64,000 nt of DNA from Haloquadratum walsbyi J07HQW1 (GCA_000415965.1 KE356560.1:1118103-1182102), one strand, 5' to 3'; positions 30,438 through 39,765 are shown, numbered from the stretch's first letter. The notes: generated by a model not told the origin, from the sequence alone. A program made the numbers and translations.

Positions 30438-31606
30438 TGTGTTTCGTCATCCGGTCGGAGCGGGACGTCTTCGCCATACTCCGCACGATAATCTTGAATC
30501 GACATTCCGTGTGTCTGTAGATGCGGTTCTGTGATTGCATGATAATGCTCACCACAAACACGACAGGTGACCATACCATCTGGAGTATCAATCGTCAACT
30601 CAGTCGTGGCGTCGGATGTCGTCTCTGATGCATCATCTGATTCCAACTCAGCGTCCTCGGTTACTTCTTCATCAACGCTGATGTCAACCGCAGTTTCGGA
30701 TTCAGATTCGGCTGAGGCGGAGACGGCATCAGATCCTGCCTCAGCCTCACTCACGTTTCCCTCATCACCAATCGCGTTTGCCTCCAGTTGATCTGTTTGT
30801 TCTGCTTGTTTTACATCAGTGGTGCCGACATTATCATCGTCGTTATCCGATATCCCATAGAACGTTCTGATGTATGCAGCGAACTCTTCAGCCGTTGCAT
30901 CGAAATTGGCACCGAAATCCTCAATTTCGTCCTCAAATTCGTCAACTGCATCAACTAATGCTTGCACTTCGACAGTGTGGAACTCTGATTGATACGTCTC
31001 AAATGCATCCCTGACAGCTGCGAATGCCTCCTTCTCTGCAGCGACATCAGCATGGATAGCATCGATATCGGCAGCGAACGCTTCAGCGTATGCATCAAAC
31101 GCCTCTTCAACATCATCGAATGCATCTTCGACTGAAGCAATGGCTGCGAGGAGGTCATCGATATCTTGAATCTGAGCGACATCAGCATCGAATGCCTCAG
31201 CATATGCATCAAACTCTGCACCTGTTTCAGCGATTGCGGTTTGGAACTCATCAATTGCTATGAGAAGGCTACTGATATCTTGTATCTCGGAGACATCAGT
31301 GTCGAATGTGTCTTGATACCTCTCGAATACAGTACGAAGAGTAGCAATCTCATCCTGACGGTGAGAGACGTCCTGGAGAAATGCAGCGACTGCTGCATCA
31401 AATGTATCGCTATACTGATCGAATGCATCTCTCGCCTCCGCAAGGTCCCTCTCGAATGTCTCAAACGCAGCGTGATACTCACTGACATCGCGCTTTGACG
31501 CAACGTCTGCTGCGAATTCATCAGCATACCCTGCGAACTCGCGCTGGGTTGCTGTAAACTCCTCAGAGGTTGTCTCTATCTCGTCGCGTTTTTTTCTTAC
31601 ACTCAT
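30434..31606 (-). CDS. gvpC: Gas vesicle outer-surface protein GvpC
   Basis: A protein of 390 aa that clamps the outside of the GvpA shell and strengthens it. Residues 1-235 are built from about seven imperfect repeats of some 32-38 residues around an AFDAYAEAFAADV-type core. An acidic Ser/Ala/Glu-rich spacer follows (235-335). The last 50 residues hold CRVCGEHYHAITEPHLQTH, a C-x2-C...H-x3-H arrangement and a YRAEYGEDVPL tail resembling the Ros/MucR zinc-binding domain. It lies 92 bp after gvpA. Confidence 0.93.
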   Translation of the reverse strand: MSVRKKRDEIETTSEEFTATQREFAGYADEFAADVASKRDVSEYHAAFETFERDLAEARDAFDQYSDTFDAAVAAFLQDVSHRQDEIATLRTVFERYQDTFDTDVSEIQDISSLLIAIDEFQTAIAETGAEFDAYAEAFDADVAQIQDIDDLLAAIASVEDAFDDVEEAFDAYAEAFAADIDAIHADVAAEKEAFAAVRDAFETYQSEFHTVEVQALVDAVDEFEDEIEDFGANFDATAEEFAAYIRTFYGISDNDDDNVGTTDVKQAEQTDQLEANAIGDEGNVSEAEAGSDAVSASAESESETAVDISVDEEVTEDAELESDDASETTSDATTELTIDTPDGMVTCRVCGEHYHAITEPHLQTHGMSIQDYRAEYGEDVPLRPDDETQ

Positions 31607-31698
31607 GATTATAATTATGATTAATGAACTACTATTAAAAATTGGGAATGAACGATTGATTCACAGTTCACTCTACACGGCGTCCGATGGCTCGTCAG

Positions 31699-31917
31699 TT
31701 ACGCCTCGGCGCCAGCGGTGAGTTCTGCTTGTTCAATTTTCGCGATCTCTTCTGCGTAATGCAAGAAGGTATCGACTGAAGCAACCACAACGCGTGCTTC
31801 AACGGTTAGAATTTCTATGCCTACGAGTGAAATGCGTGCAAAGGTATCAACGACGATTCCCTTATCAAGCACGCGATCAAGAACTTCTGCTAAACTGGAT
31901 GAGTCAGGTTGTGCCAT
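31699..31917 (-). CDS. gvpA: Major gas vesicle shell protein GvpA
   Basis: A protein of 72 aa, the highly conserved rib-forming protein of gas vesicles: [37 protein letters not shown] and [18 protein letters not shown]. Only the last few residues (ELTAGAEA) vary between species. It is the first gene of the gvpA-C-N-O-parA run and has a strong promoter-like sequence with a palindrome upstream. Confidence 0.98.
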   Translation of the reverse strand: MAQPDSSSLAEVLDRVLDKGIVVDTFARISLVGIEILTVEARVVVASVDTFLHYAEEIAKIEQAELTAGAEA

Positions 31918-31925
31918 AGTTGGTT

Positions 31926-31968
31926 TTGGGTAGTACCCAACTTAACTGTTTCAGGGGAACATAAAATA
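31926..31968 (-). promoter_or_regulatory. gvpA promoter: TATA box and start-site palindrome
   Basis: On the minus strand TATTTTAT (31961-31968) lies about 45 bp before the gvpA ATG. The transcript would be expected to start about 25 bp further on, near 31938. Exactly there is a perfect inverted repeat TTGGGTA-N-TACCCAA (31926-31940), ending 8 bp before the ATG. It could be an operator for a repressor or a hairpin in the 5' leader that affects stability or translation of this highly expressed message. Confidence 0.6.
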
Positions 31969-32187
31969 CCTTTGTCTCACAACTGTTTTTGCTGATAATA
32001 TCTTTGATTTATCTCTGCGTTGATTCTGCTTGATATTGTGAGCTTATAATGATGTCTGGACCAGCAAATGAGACACCTGCAACGTCATACTGCGATGATA
32101 GAAATTGAGTATTCACCTCAACAAGGCTGTCACCTTTGATTCCTAAGGCTCTCTGACATTTCAGGAGAGACGTATTATCTGAGCATA

Positions 32188-32757
32188 TCAATCAGCAATT
32201 GATGTACAAAAGTTCTTCACCAACTGTTTGCCTGCGTTAGTAAGAATACTCTCAGGATGGAATTGAACGCCATGGTGTGGCTTACCGGGATGTCTTACAC
32301 CCATCACAACACCCTGTTCATCATCCGTTGCAGCCGTCTCCACAAGCGGTGTAGGGACGTCTTGTCGCTCAACCGCTAATGAATGATACCGTCCAACATC
32401 GAATGGATCGGATATGCTTTTATACAACTCGCTCCCGTCATGTCTTACTTTTGATGATTTCCCATGAACAACAGCGGGCGCATGGCCGACTGGTGCGCCA
32501 TGTGCTGCACAGAGTGCTTGATGACCCAGACACACACCTAAGACTGGATAGTCTAATTCAGCGAAGACATCGATTGATATTCCAGCCTCCTGTGGTGTTC
32601 CAGGACCGGGTGAGATAACAATCCCGTCGGGATCCAATGCATGAATATCATCCAAGTCTACTGCATCATTACGTTGAACCGTGACTTCGTCAAACTCACC
32701 GACATACTGAACGAGATTGTACGCAAACGAGTCATAATTATCGATAACGAGAATCAT
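32188..32757 (-). CDS. Glutamine amidotransferase subunit of anthranilate/aminodeoxychorismate synthase (trpG/pabA type)
   Basis: A class I glutamine amidotransferase of 189 aa. It has the oxyanion motif SPGPGTP, the nucleophile Cys76 in GVCLGHQAL, and the His-Glu of the triad in GVQFHPES. It hands ammonia to the chorismate-binding subunit encoded just upstream; their ends overlap by one base (stop/start TAATG style). Sequence alone does not separate TrpG from PabA. The window contains folate genes but no other trp genes, which leans toward p-aminobenzoate synthesis. 31977-32187 shows nothing convincing. Confidence 0.88.
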   Translation of the reverse strand: MILVIDNYDSFAYNLVQYVGEFDEVTVQRNDAVDLDDIHALDPDGIVISPGPGTPQEAGISIDVFAELDYPVLGVCLGHQALCAAHGAPVGHAPAVVHGKSSKVRHDGSELYKSISDPFDVGRYHSLAVERQDVPTPLVETAATDDEQGVVMGVRHPGKPHHGVQFHPESILTNAGKQLVKNFCTSIAD

Positions 32758-34391
32758 TATGAGTCACCACTCTCAATTCCATCTCTTTCTGATTGTATTG
32801 ATGCACTCTGTGTTGTCGTTGATTCGCTCATTGTCTCCCCCGTCGTGCCGACGGCAAGTGACCCTCGTTCGCCAAGTGCTGTATCGACAGCTCTCACAAG
32901 CCCTCGCGCTTTATCAAGCGTTTCTTGATATTCATGATCGGGGATAGAATCATGGACAATTCCAGCCCCGACGCGGAGGCGATACTCATCATCATATCGT
33001 ACAAGCGTTCGAATTGTAATATTTAATACAGCGCGGTCGTCGAAGCCAAAGACTCCAACGCTCCCTGTGTATGGTCCTCGACGCGTTGTTTCAACCTCAT
33101 CGATAAGTTCCATCGTCCGTGGCTTTGGTGCACCAGTAATCGTCCCACCAGGAAAAACCGCGGCGATAGCATCAGCAATTCGTGTCTGTGGTCGGCGCTG
33201 CCCCTCAATGAGTGAAACAAGATGCATTACCTCTGAATATCGATCGACGCGTCGGTACTCAGAGACATCAACTGTTCCATACTCACAAATTTTCCCAAGA
33301 TCGTTTCGCTCAAGATCAACGAGCATTGCGTGCTCAGCACGTTCTTTATTATCCTCGATAAGATCTGATTCAAGTTCATTATCCTGCGTTGATGTCTCAC
33401 CCCGTGGTCGTGTTCCAGCGATTGGTTCGGTACTTACTCGATCACCGTTGACTGACAGTAATAATTCCGGGCTTGCACTGACAAGGTCAACACCAGGGAA
33501 TTCAATGAGCCCAGAGTATGGGGCGGGATTCACCTCTCGAAGGGCATCGAAGGCAGTGATTGGATGAATTGCAGCGGGTGCACTCAGCCGGTGTGAGACA
33601 TTTGTTTGGAATGTGTCTCCATCTCGAATATATTCCTTGATTTGTCGAACACGGTCTTCAAACGCTGCTGTTCCGCATTCACTTTTGAACGTTATTGCAT
33701 CGTTTGGAGCAGATACTGTCGGTTCAGTCACCGAGGTGGTACCGCTCTCAATTCGTGAAACGAGATCGCGTGCACGTGCGAGCCCACGCTCGTACGCATC
33801 TTGTATATCCACATCTGCCTCAACCACAGGACACGCTGTGATGTGTACTGTCACGGGTCCATCCGAACGCGGTTCTTCCCATGCAGCGACACGGTCAAAA
33901 ACCCCAATCTGTACTCGTGGCAGATCACTCGGTGGTGTTGTCTGTGGGATCGATTCAAGTTCCCGAGCAACATCATATGAGAGCCATCCAAACGCACCAC
34001 ACGGGTATGGGACGGTGCAGGAGCCACGAACAAGTGTCTCACGAGCTAAGAGACTGTCAAGTTCATCAAGACTTGGTCCGCGGTTCTGTTTCGCCTTGTT
34101 ATTTTTTTCTGTCGTCTTCTCCTGCTGATGTGAGTGTTGTGCAATTGACACTGCTGACTCGGTTACCTGAATACGCTCGATCGGGTCGATTGCAAAGTAT
34201 CCCCACCCAGACTGTCCGCCAGTCGTCTCAAGATATACCCCATCACCAGCGTCCATCCGTGCTCGCCGGTATGCGGTAAATGGGTCTTCGATAGTAAGTT
34301 CTATTTCAACCGGGACGCGTGCGCCCGGGGGTGCTTCTGCTGCTATCTCTGTGAACGTCGCTTCATCTGTCACGACCGTAACCTCATGCAT
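32757..34391 (-). CDS. Chorismate-binding subunit of aminodeoxychorismate/anthranilate synthase (pabB/trpE type)
   Basis: A protein of 544 aa from ATG 34391; the frame also allows ATG 34439. The C-terminal chorismate-binding domain has SGLIEFPGVDLVSASPE, EPIAGTRPRG, EYRRVDRYSEVMHLVS and FPGGTITGAPKPR. The N-terminal segment ETTGGQSGWGYFAIDP matches what I recall of haloarchaeal PabB rather than the TrpE of trp operons, and the LLES feedback motif of TrpE is not seen. PIAGT instead of PIKGT is found in TrpE and in many PabB proteins, so it does not decide. p-Aminobenzoate supply for FolP is the favoured role. Confidence 0.82.
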   Translation of the reverse strand: MHEVTVVTDEATFTEIAAEAPPGARVPVEIELTIEDPFTAYRRARMDAGDGVYLETTGGQSGWGYFAIDPIERIQVTESAVSIAQHSHQQEKTTEKNNKAKQNRGPSLDELDSLLARETLVRGSCTVPYPCGAFGWLSYDVARELESIPQTTPPSDLPRVQIGVFDRVAAWEEPRSDGPVTVHITACPVVEADVDIQDAYERGLARARDLVSRIESGTTSVTEPTVSAPNDAITFKSECGTAAFEDRVRQIKEYIRDGDTFQTNVSHRLSAPAAIHPITAFDALREVNPAPYSGLIEFPGVDLVSASPELLLSVNGDRVSTEPIAGTRPRGETSTQDNELESDLIEDNKERAEHAMLVDLERNDLGKICEYGTVDVSEYRRVDRYSEVMHLVSLIEGQRRPQTRIADAIAAVFPGGTITGAPKPRTMELIDEVETTRRGPYTGSVGVFGFDDRAVLNITIRTLVRYDDEYRLRVGAGIVHDSIPDHEYQETLDKARGLVRAVDTALGERGSLAVGTTGETMSESTTTQSASIQSERDGIESGDS

Positions 34392-34607
34392 GTCCGATGA
34401 TATCTCCTGTAATCCGGTAATGTCGCCGAATGTATCCAAAGATTCGGGGAGAGATTAACAAAAGACTTCCGTGAATGTTAGATCCGAGCACTATTTATTG
34501 ATAGACTGAAACGACGAGCGAAGGCGTGAGTCGTATCTCACTAACTAATTATTGACACTTCAATATGAAGACGCTAATATCATACTTCCGCAGTGAGAAT
34601 AACTTAT

Positions 34608-35495
34608 ATGGAATATCGGTACGCTGGTGACGCCAACGAGAAGTTGTTTGAGGCCTACCAGTCGGATACTGATCCGTACCCGACAAATGTCTCTGTCTGC
34701 TTTCCAGAGCGCGAACATCGCCGTGGAGAGATAGCTTATCTTCAACAGTTATTTTTCCCGACCTGCTGGAATGCACCTGAACTTGTTCGTGATGAATTAG
34801 CCATCCTTGACACGCTTGATGAACTTGGCAATCTTTTCCATGCAGGTATCTGCCCATATCCAGGTGTCAATGCCGATGAAGTCGTCACGAATGTTCTCGA
34901 TAAGCTTCCGGAGATACGAACATTTCTTAAACGGGATGCTGAAGCCGCCTATAAGGGCGACCCTGCTGCGAAAAGTTACACAGAGATCATTCGCTCATAT
35001 CCTGGTTTCCTTGCAGTCGCAATGCAGCGAGTTGCGCACATTCTCTATCAGGAGGGCGCAGTTGAGTACGCTCGGGAACTAACAGAGTACGCCAAGACAC
35101 AAACAGGGATTGACATTCACCCGGGTGCTGAGATTGGTGAACATTTTTTCATTGACCATGGCACAGGAGTTGTTATTGGTGAAACCGCAACTGTCGGTGA
35201 TTGGGTGCGACTATATCAAGATGTAACCCTCGGAGCACTTCACTTCGAAGAACAAGAGGGAGAACAGCATGCACTCAAGAAGGGGTATGACCGACATCCG
35301 AATATTGGTGATCATGTTGTTATCGGTGCTGGAACCAAAGTCCTCGGTCCCGTGACTGTTGGTGATCATGTGAGTATCGGTGCCAACTCATGGGTCACAG
35401 ATGATATTCCGGACCATACGAAAGTATACATCACCAATCATCCGACTCAAGAGCGAAAGCGCCATGAGGAAGGAAACGGCGCTGAAATAAATTGA
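34608..35495 (+). CDS. cysE: Serine O-acetyltransferase
   Basis: A protein of 295 aa that acetylates serine for cysteine synthesis. The N-terminal helical domain is followed by left-handed beta-helix hexapeptide repeats: DIHPGAEIGEHFFIDHGTGV, VIGETATVGDWVRLYQDVTL and the end IGAGTKVLGPVTVGDHVSIG. The His of HGTGVVIGE is the usual catalytic residue. GTG 34593 is an alternative start; ATG 34608 is preferred. It is divergent from the pabB/trpE-type gene, and no cysK lies in the window. Confidence 0.9.
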   Translation: MEYRYAGDANEKLFEAYQSDTDPYPTNVSVCFPEREHRRGEIAYLQQLFFPTCWNAPELVRDELAILDTLDELGNLFHAGICPYPGVNADEVVTNVLDKLPEIRTFLKRDAEAAYKGDPAAKSYTEIIRSYPGFLAVAMQRVAHILYQEGAVEYARELTEYAKTQTGIDIHPGAEIGEHFFIDHGTGVVIGETATVGDWVRLYQDVTLGALHFEEQEGEQHALKKGYDRHPNIGDHVVIGAGTKVLGPVTVGDHVSIGANSWVTDDIPDHTKVYITNHPTQERKRHEEGNGAEIN

Positions 35496-35631
35496 TAAAT
35501 ACACATTCCTCTTTGGAGATTCCCTCGAATAATATGACAGATAAAAATCAAAGCAAAACTACCGACTCATATCGACGCGTCATGCATCGTCTACTGCGAG
35601 TATCCGTCCTTCATTATGATCTTTTACAGCA

Positions 35632-37575
35632 GTGACAGACCAGAATACTGATGATGGCGGCTTTAGCGATATTCGCCAGCATGTCGATGGTCATCCAATG
35701 ACTCGGTTGCTCGCGTACGCGCGCCCATACTGGGTCCGACTCTTGCTTGGTGTGCTCGCTGCGATTGGAACCCGTGGTGCTCGACTTGTTCCACCTATCA
35801 TTATTGCGACAACAATCGACCGCATCGTACTTGGCAGCGGTGACCCTGGATTATTATCCGATCTCGGGCTTTTGACTGCAGGGCAAATCACGGGCACCAC
35901 GGCGCGTATCGCTGTTCTTGAGCAACTCGTTGTTATCGCTGCATTGGCATATCTTATTCGCTCCGTCACTCGCTTTGGGTCGCGCTATCTGCTTCAATCA
36001 TCAGCGCAGAAAATCCAGCGTGATCTTCGTAACGATACGTATGACCATCTCCAGCATCTTTCGATGGATTTCTTTGCATCACATCAAACCGGGGGAATGC
36101 TATCGATTCTCAACAGTGATATCAACCGTCTTGAGCAGTTCCTCAATACAGAGTTTCGACAACTTATCCGGGTTGTTGCAACTGTGAGTGGCATTGCCAT
36201 TGTTCTCTGGTATTATGCACCAACACTCGCACTCATTGCACTTGCGCCCGTCCCACTCATTGGCATTGCGAGTGCTGGGTTCCTCCAGTGGATCGAACCG
36301 CGATATAAATCGATTCGAGAAACAGTCTCACGGCTGAACACTCGGCTTGAAAACAATCTCGGTGGTGTCGCCGTTGTCAAGATATTTAATCGATATGCAT
36401 TCGAGCGTGACCGTGTTGCTGAGCAAAGTCGCAGTTATCACGATGAGCAGGTTGCTGCACTCCGTATCCGTCGAGCATTTTTCGCTGGTCTTCGGTTACT
36501 TACCGGTATCGTGTTTGTGCTTGTGTTACTTATTGGCGGACGCTCAATTATTACCGCATCTACCAGTGAACAAGCAATCATCTCAACGGGTGCATTCGCA
36601 GCATTCTTCCTCTATCTTCGTCGGCTTTACTCGCCAATGCGACGAATTGGGCGATCTGCGAATAAATATCAACTTGCTAAATCAAGTGCCGAGCGCGTCT
36701 TTGGACTTCTTGGACAAACACCAACAGTTACTGAACCAACAGACCCTGTTATTCCGGATGAAATTGAGGGACGAGTAACATTTGAAAACGTCCATTTCAG
36801 CTACACGGATCGTGAATCAGTGTTAACAGATATTTCGATCGATGTGCCACCAGGAACGACAGTCGGACTTGCTGGCGCGACTGGGGCTGGAAAGTCAACG
36901 CTTGTAAAATTGGTCTCTCGGCTTCACGACGTTGACTCAGGAACAGTTCGCATTGACGATCGAGATATTCGCGAGTATGACCTCCAAGCACTTCGTGAGG
37001 AGATTGCCGTTGTCGAGCAAAATCCGTATTTATTCTCGGGAACAGTTGCTGAGAATATTGCATACGGTGATAGTGACGTACTTGAAGCTGAGCGTCAAGA
37101 TGCATCCTCGCGACGTGACGCGGTTGTTGAAGCCGCGAAAGCGGCGGCTGCACACGAATTTGTCTCCGGGCTTCCATCAGGGTATGATACACAAATTGGT
37201 GAGCGTGGAATCAAACTCTCAGGTGGGCAACGACAGCGCGTCGCGATTGCTCGCGCGCTTCTGAATGACCCATCGATTATTATCTTTGATGAGGCGACGA
37301 GCGACGTTGATACAGAGACAGAAGAGCAAATCAAACAGAGTATTGATCGGCTGATTGCAGACCGGACAGCGTTTGTCATTGCTCACCGACTTTCAACAAT
37401 CAGGGATGCCGACCGTGTTATCGTCCTTGACGATGGCGAAATTGTCGAATCTGGAACGCACGAGACGCTTATTGAGGAATTTGGAGCGTATGCGGCATTG
37501 TGGGATGCACAAGTCGAAGCCAATACAACTGATGACCGATACCGTCCAGCGCCGACAGAATCAGAATCATCATAG
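35632..37575 (+). CDS. ABC transporter, fused permease and ATP-binding half-transporter
   Basis: A protein of 647 aa. Residues 35-340 contain about six membrane helices of the ABC exporter type, with the EARYKSIRETVSRLN-like coupling region. The ATPase domain has Walker A GATGAGKST near 415, the signature LSGGQRQR near 535 and Walker B IIIFDEATSD. Both functional parts are in one chain, as in lipid or drug exporters of the MsbA/MdlB group; it would act as a homodimer. Start GTG 35632. Substrate unknown. Confidence 0.9.
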   Translation: MTDQNTDDGGFSDIRQHVDGHPMTRLLAYARPYWVRLLLGVLAAIGTRGARLVPPIIIATTIDRIVLGSGDPGLLSDLGLLTAGQITGTTARIAVLEQLVVIAALAYLIRSVTRFGSRYLLQSSAQKIQRDLRNDTYDHLQHLSMDFFASHQTGGMLSILNSDINRLEQFLNTEFRQLIRVVATVSGIAIVLWYYAPTLALIALAPVPLIGIASAGFLQWIEPRYKSIRETVSRLNTRLENNLGGVAVVKIFNRYAFERDRVAEQSRSYHDEQVAALRIRRAFFAGLRLLTGIVFVLVLLIGGRSIITASTSEQAIISTGAFAAFFLYLRRLYSPMRRIGRSANKYQLAKSSAERVFGLLGQTPTVTEPTDPVIPDEIEGRVTFENVHFSYTDRESVLTDISIDVPPGTTVGLAGATGAGKSTLVKLVSRLHDVDSGTVRIDDRDIREYDLQALREEIAVVEQNPYLFSGTVAENIAYGDSDVLEAERQDASSRRDAVVEAAKAAAAHEFVSGLPSGYDTQIGERGIKLSGGQRQRVAIARALLNDPSIIIFDEATSDVDTETEEQIKQSIDRLIADRTAFVIAHRLSTIRDADRVIVLDDGEIVESGTHETLIEEFGAYAALWDAQVEANTTDDRYRPAPTESESS

Positions 37576-37688
37576 AGCGACTGAGTCAACATGTGTAACC
37601 GTTTAGCTGTTTCCCTCAATTCTCTCCGAAAGGGTGCAACGTCTGTCTTGGATAGATGCTCACTGCCTGGTTCATACTCACACTCAGG

Positions 37689-38249
37689 TTATGATCTCTC
37701 AGCTGAGGAATCAACAACAGCTTGGACGCCAAGCCAGTGTGTAATCATTCCATCATTTCTTCGAAGTGGGGTGACTGAAAGACGACTTCGAAATGGTGTT
37801 CCATCCCGACGATAGTTCCACAGCGTAACTGTCACCGGCTCCCAAATTTGAGTTGCTTCTCGGAGTGTATCAACTGCTGAGGATTCTGTTATTGGACCCT
37901 GGAGTATCCGAGGATTTGATCCACGGAGCTGTGATAGATGATAACCGGTTCTTTCTTGAAACGTTTGATTCGCATATCGAATTGGGTTATCTTCGTAGGT
38001 TGGTCCAGTGAGTGTGAGTCCAAATTGGATATTATCAAGAACTCGAAGACGCCACTGCAACATCATCTCACGTACATGAGTGTTTTCAGTATTATCTGAT
38101 ACGAAATTATCGACACCATCCTCAAGAAGTTCCTGATTGATACCATCAAGATGACTTGCGCTCATAAGCTCTGAGAGATCCTGTTGAAACCCCTCCCGGT
38201 CGGATTTAATTGCAGCAATGAGCTGATTCCGAAGTATCGACTGTCGCAT
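37689..38249 (-). CDS. PAS/LOV-like sensor protein lacking the photoactive cysteine
   Basis: A protein of 186 aa. Residues 70-180 form a PAS domain of the LOV type: ITLTGP..NPIRYANQTFQERTGY, then GSNPRILQGP and WEPVTVTLWNYRRDGTPF. Flavin-binding LOV photoreceptors have GxNCRFLQ; here Pro113 replaces the cysteine. The N-terminal 65 residues are helical and unassigned. There is no output domain, so it may act through a partner. It is convergent with the ABC transporter gene. Confidence 0.75.
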   Translation of the reverse strand: MRQSILRNQLIAAIKSDREGFQQDLSELMSASHLDGINQELLEDGVDNFVSDNTENTHVREMMLQWRLRVLDNIQFGLTLTGPTYEDNPIRYANQTFQERTGYHLSQLRGSNPRILQGPITESSAVDTLREATQIWEPVTVTLWNYRRDGTPFRSRLSVTPLRRNDGMITHWLGVQAVVDSSAERS

Positions 38250-38316
38250 AATTATTTGCTTCTATGCAGTGGACAAATTCCTACCGTCATCAGTATTACT
38301 CTCATAGCACATGATG

Positions 38317-38555
38317 CGATATCCTCCTCCGAGTAAATTCATGAGTCTCCTGAGGTTTTTCTGTTACTCCCGTCGATTCGGGTGGGTGGAAATCGAAGGT
38401 TGAAGATCGGCAGCGATAGATAGCGCCATGTTCCCGATACTCCTCTTGATCGAATAATTCGGCAGGGACTTGGAGTTATCTGGTTAGTTCATGTCAGCGT
38501 GGGCGGGAGATTCGCGCTGTGATTTCGGTCGAAGCCCGTGGTCGTGGCAAACACT
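38317..38555 (+). repeat. Repeated non-coding element, degraded copy E
   Basis: In the 500-bp gap before the methyltransferase, ATATCCTCCTCCGAGTAAATTC (38320-38341) resembles the start of copies A-D, GACTTGGAGTTATCTGG the CTCGGAGTTACTTT block, and TCGAAGCCCGTGGTCG the right terminal hairpin. About half the internal sequence is missing. 38556-38755 shows no gene. Confidence 0.5.
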
Positions 38556-38755
38556 CATCCAATCCAATCCACTTTGATTCAATTCAATTACCTCTACTGA
38601 TCCGACAGCAGGGACCTGAACCATCACTGTCTAGTGAGGCTGAGCGATGACGGACGACTCACGAGGAGACTCGTGGGTTTTCTTACCCTCCAAATCCTAG
38701 AAGATATTTTGATGAACACCAGTCGACTCAAACCGATTGACCTCATAATAATGTT

Positions 38756-39379
38756 ATGACGACACAGAGTACATTTCCCCTTCTCTCTGAGCAAGAGCGA
38801 GCAAAACGAGATCCTCGATCCGATACTGCATTTTATGACACTCCGCGATTCGTGACACATGCGGACGATGGATTTCTCACACAACTCACTGAAACGTATT
38901 CATCAGTTCTTTCCTCTGATGACCGCATCTTCGATGCAATGAGCAGTTGGGTTTCACACCTCCCAGATAATGTCTCATACGATCATATCATTGGTCATGG
39001 ACTCAATGCAGCCGAACTTCGGGAAAATGAGGCACTCGATGAATGGTTCTGTCAGAACTTGAATCAAAACCAAGTGCTTCCACTGGAAGACAATGCTGTT
39101 GATGCGGTTACTTGTGCACTCTCTGTACAGTATCTGCAGTATCCAGGTCGTATATTTGATGAATTTACCCGCGTGCTCAACGATGATGGTGTCGCTATTA
39201 TTAGTTTCACCAATCGAATGTTTCCGACAAAAGCCGTTCGTGCATGGCGGGCAGGTTCGATGGACGAACGGCATGATCTTGTCGAGCAATACTGTGCGGT
39301 GAGTGGGCTCACAACGACACGGCGGATTTCACGCCGTCCGGAGTCTGATCCGTTCCGAGCCACTATTGCGCGGAATTGA
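38756..39379 (+). CDS. Class I SAM-dependent methyltransferase-like protein
   Basis: A protein of 207 aa. SYDHIIGHGLNAAELREN replaces the classical glycine-rich motif, followed by VLPLEDNAVDAVTCALSVQY, QYPGRIFDEFTRVLNDDG and SFTNRMFPTKAVRAWRAG. I recall this exact pattern from a methyltransferase-11 subfamily also found in cyanobacteria and plants, so the unusual motif is normal for the group. Substrate unknown. It stands alone between a degraded repeat and an IS remnant. Confidence 0.8.
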   Translation: MTTQSTFPLLSEQERAKRDPRSDTAFYDTPRFVTHADDGFLTQLTETYSSVLSSDDRIFDAMSSWVSHLPDNVSYDHIIGHGLNAAELRENEALDEWFCQNLNQNQVLPLEDNAVDAVTCALSVQYLQYPGRIFDEFTRVLNDDGVAIISFTNRMFPTKAVRAWRAGSMDERHDLVEQYCAVSGLTTTRRISRRPESDPFRATIARN

Positions 39380-39479
39380 GTTTATAAGACCCATATGTCT
39401 TGAGTCAGGACACACTCCAGGGTTCGTCGTTGGCACATTATATGTAGTCTGTGATTGATATATACCTGAATTTGATGGC

Positions 39480-39640
39480 TGGAAACTCAATTAGACCATC
39501 TGAATGTGAGCGTGAAGGTCGTATTCCTGTCCCAGTTCACAGGGCAGAGGTTGGCACTCCGTGTTTCTCTTCGAGACCACACTCAATTGAGTTGAATTAA
39601 CTCGGAACGCTCGTTTAGATACTCCGTTCCGTCTTGAATA
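39480..39640. other. Possible element-end remnant in a 386-bp gap
   Basis: The gap 39380-39765 has no gene. ACCACACTCAATTGAGTTG followed by CGGAACGCTCG and a CCGTTCCG half site (39583-39631) resembles sequences at 22478-22525 and 20372-20412, both beside IS relics. It may be the left end of a lost insertion sequence. The similarity was judged by eye. Confidence 0.3.
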
Positions 39641-39765
39641 ATGAAATCAGTATCAACAGTTGGTAACAGACAAATTAGAAGTCAACCCAGAAAGGCTCAA
39701 CATTTGTTTGTGATCAGAACGGAATTGACAAACCATAGCAGAGACGTGATACGATAATATTTCAA

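Noticed and set aside
29361..31606. Plus-strand frames opposite gvpC and gvpN
   Set aside because: They are shadows of the repetitive gvpC and gvpN coding sequence with Ser/Met-rich composition.
32009..32191. A 60-codon frame starting with TTG at the end of the trpG/pabA-type gene
   Set aside because: The TTG overlaps the stop codon, no ribosome-binding site is seen, and the composition is neither acidic nor membrane-like.
38756..39379. Idea that the methyltransferase lacks a working SAM-binding motif
   Set aside because: The GHGLNAAEL variant of the glycine loop is normal in the subfamily it resembles, so it is not a sign of degeneration.
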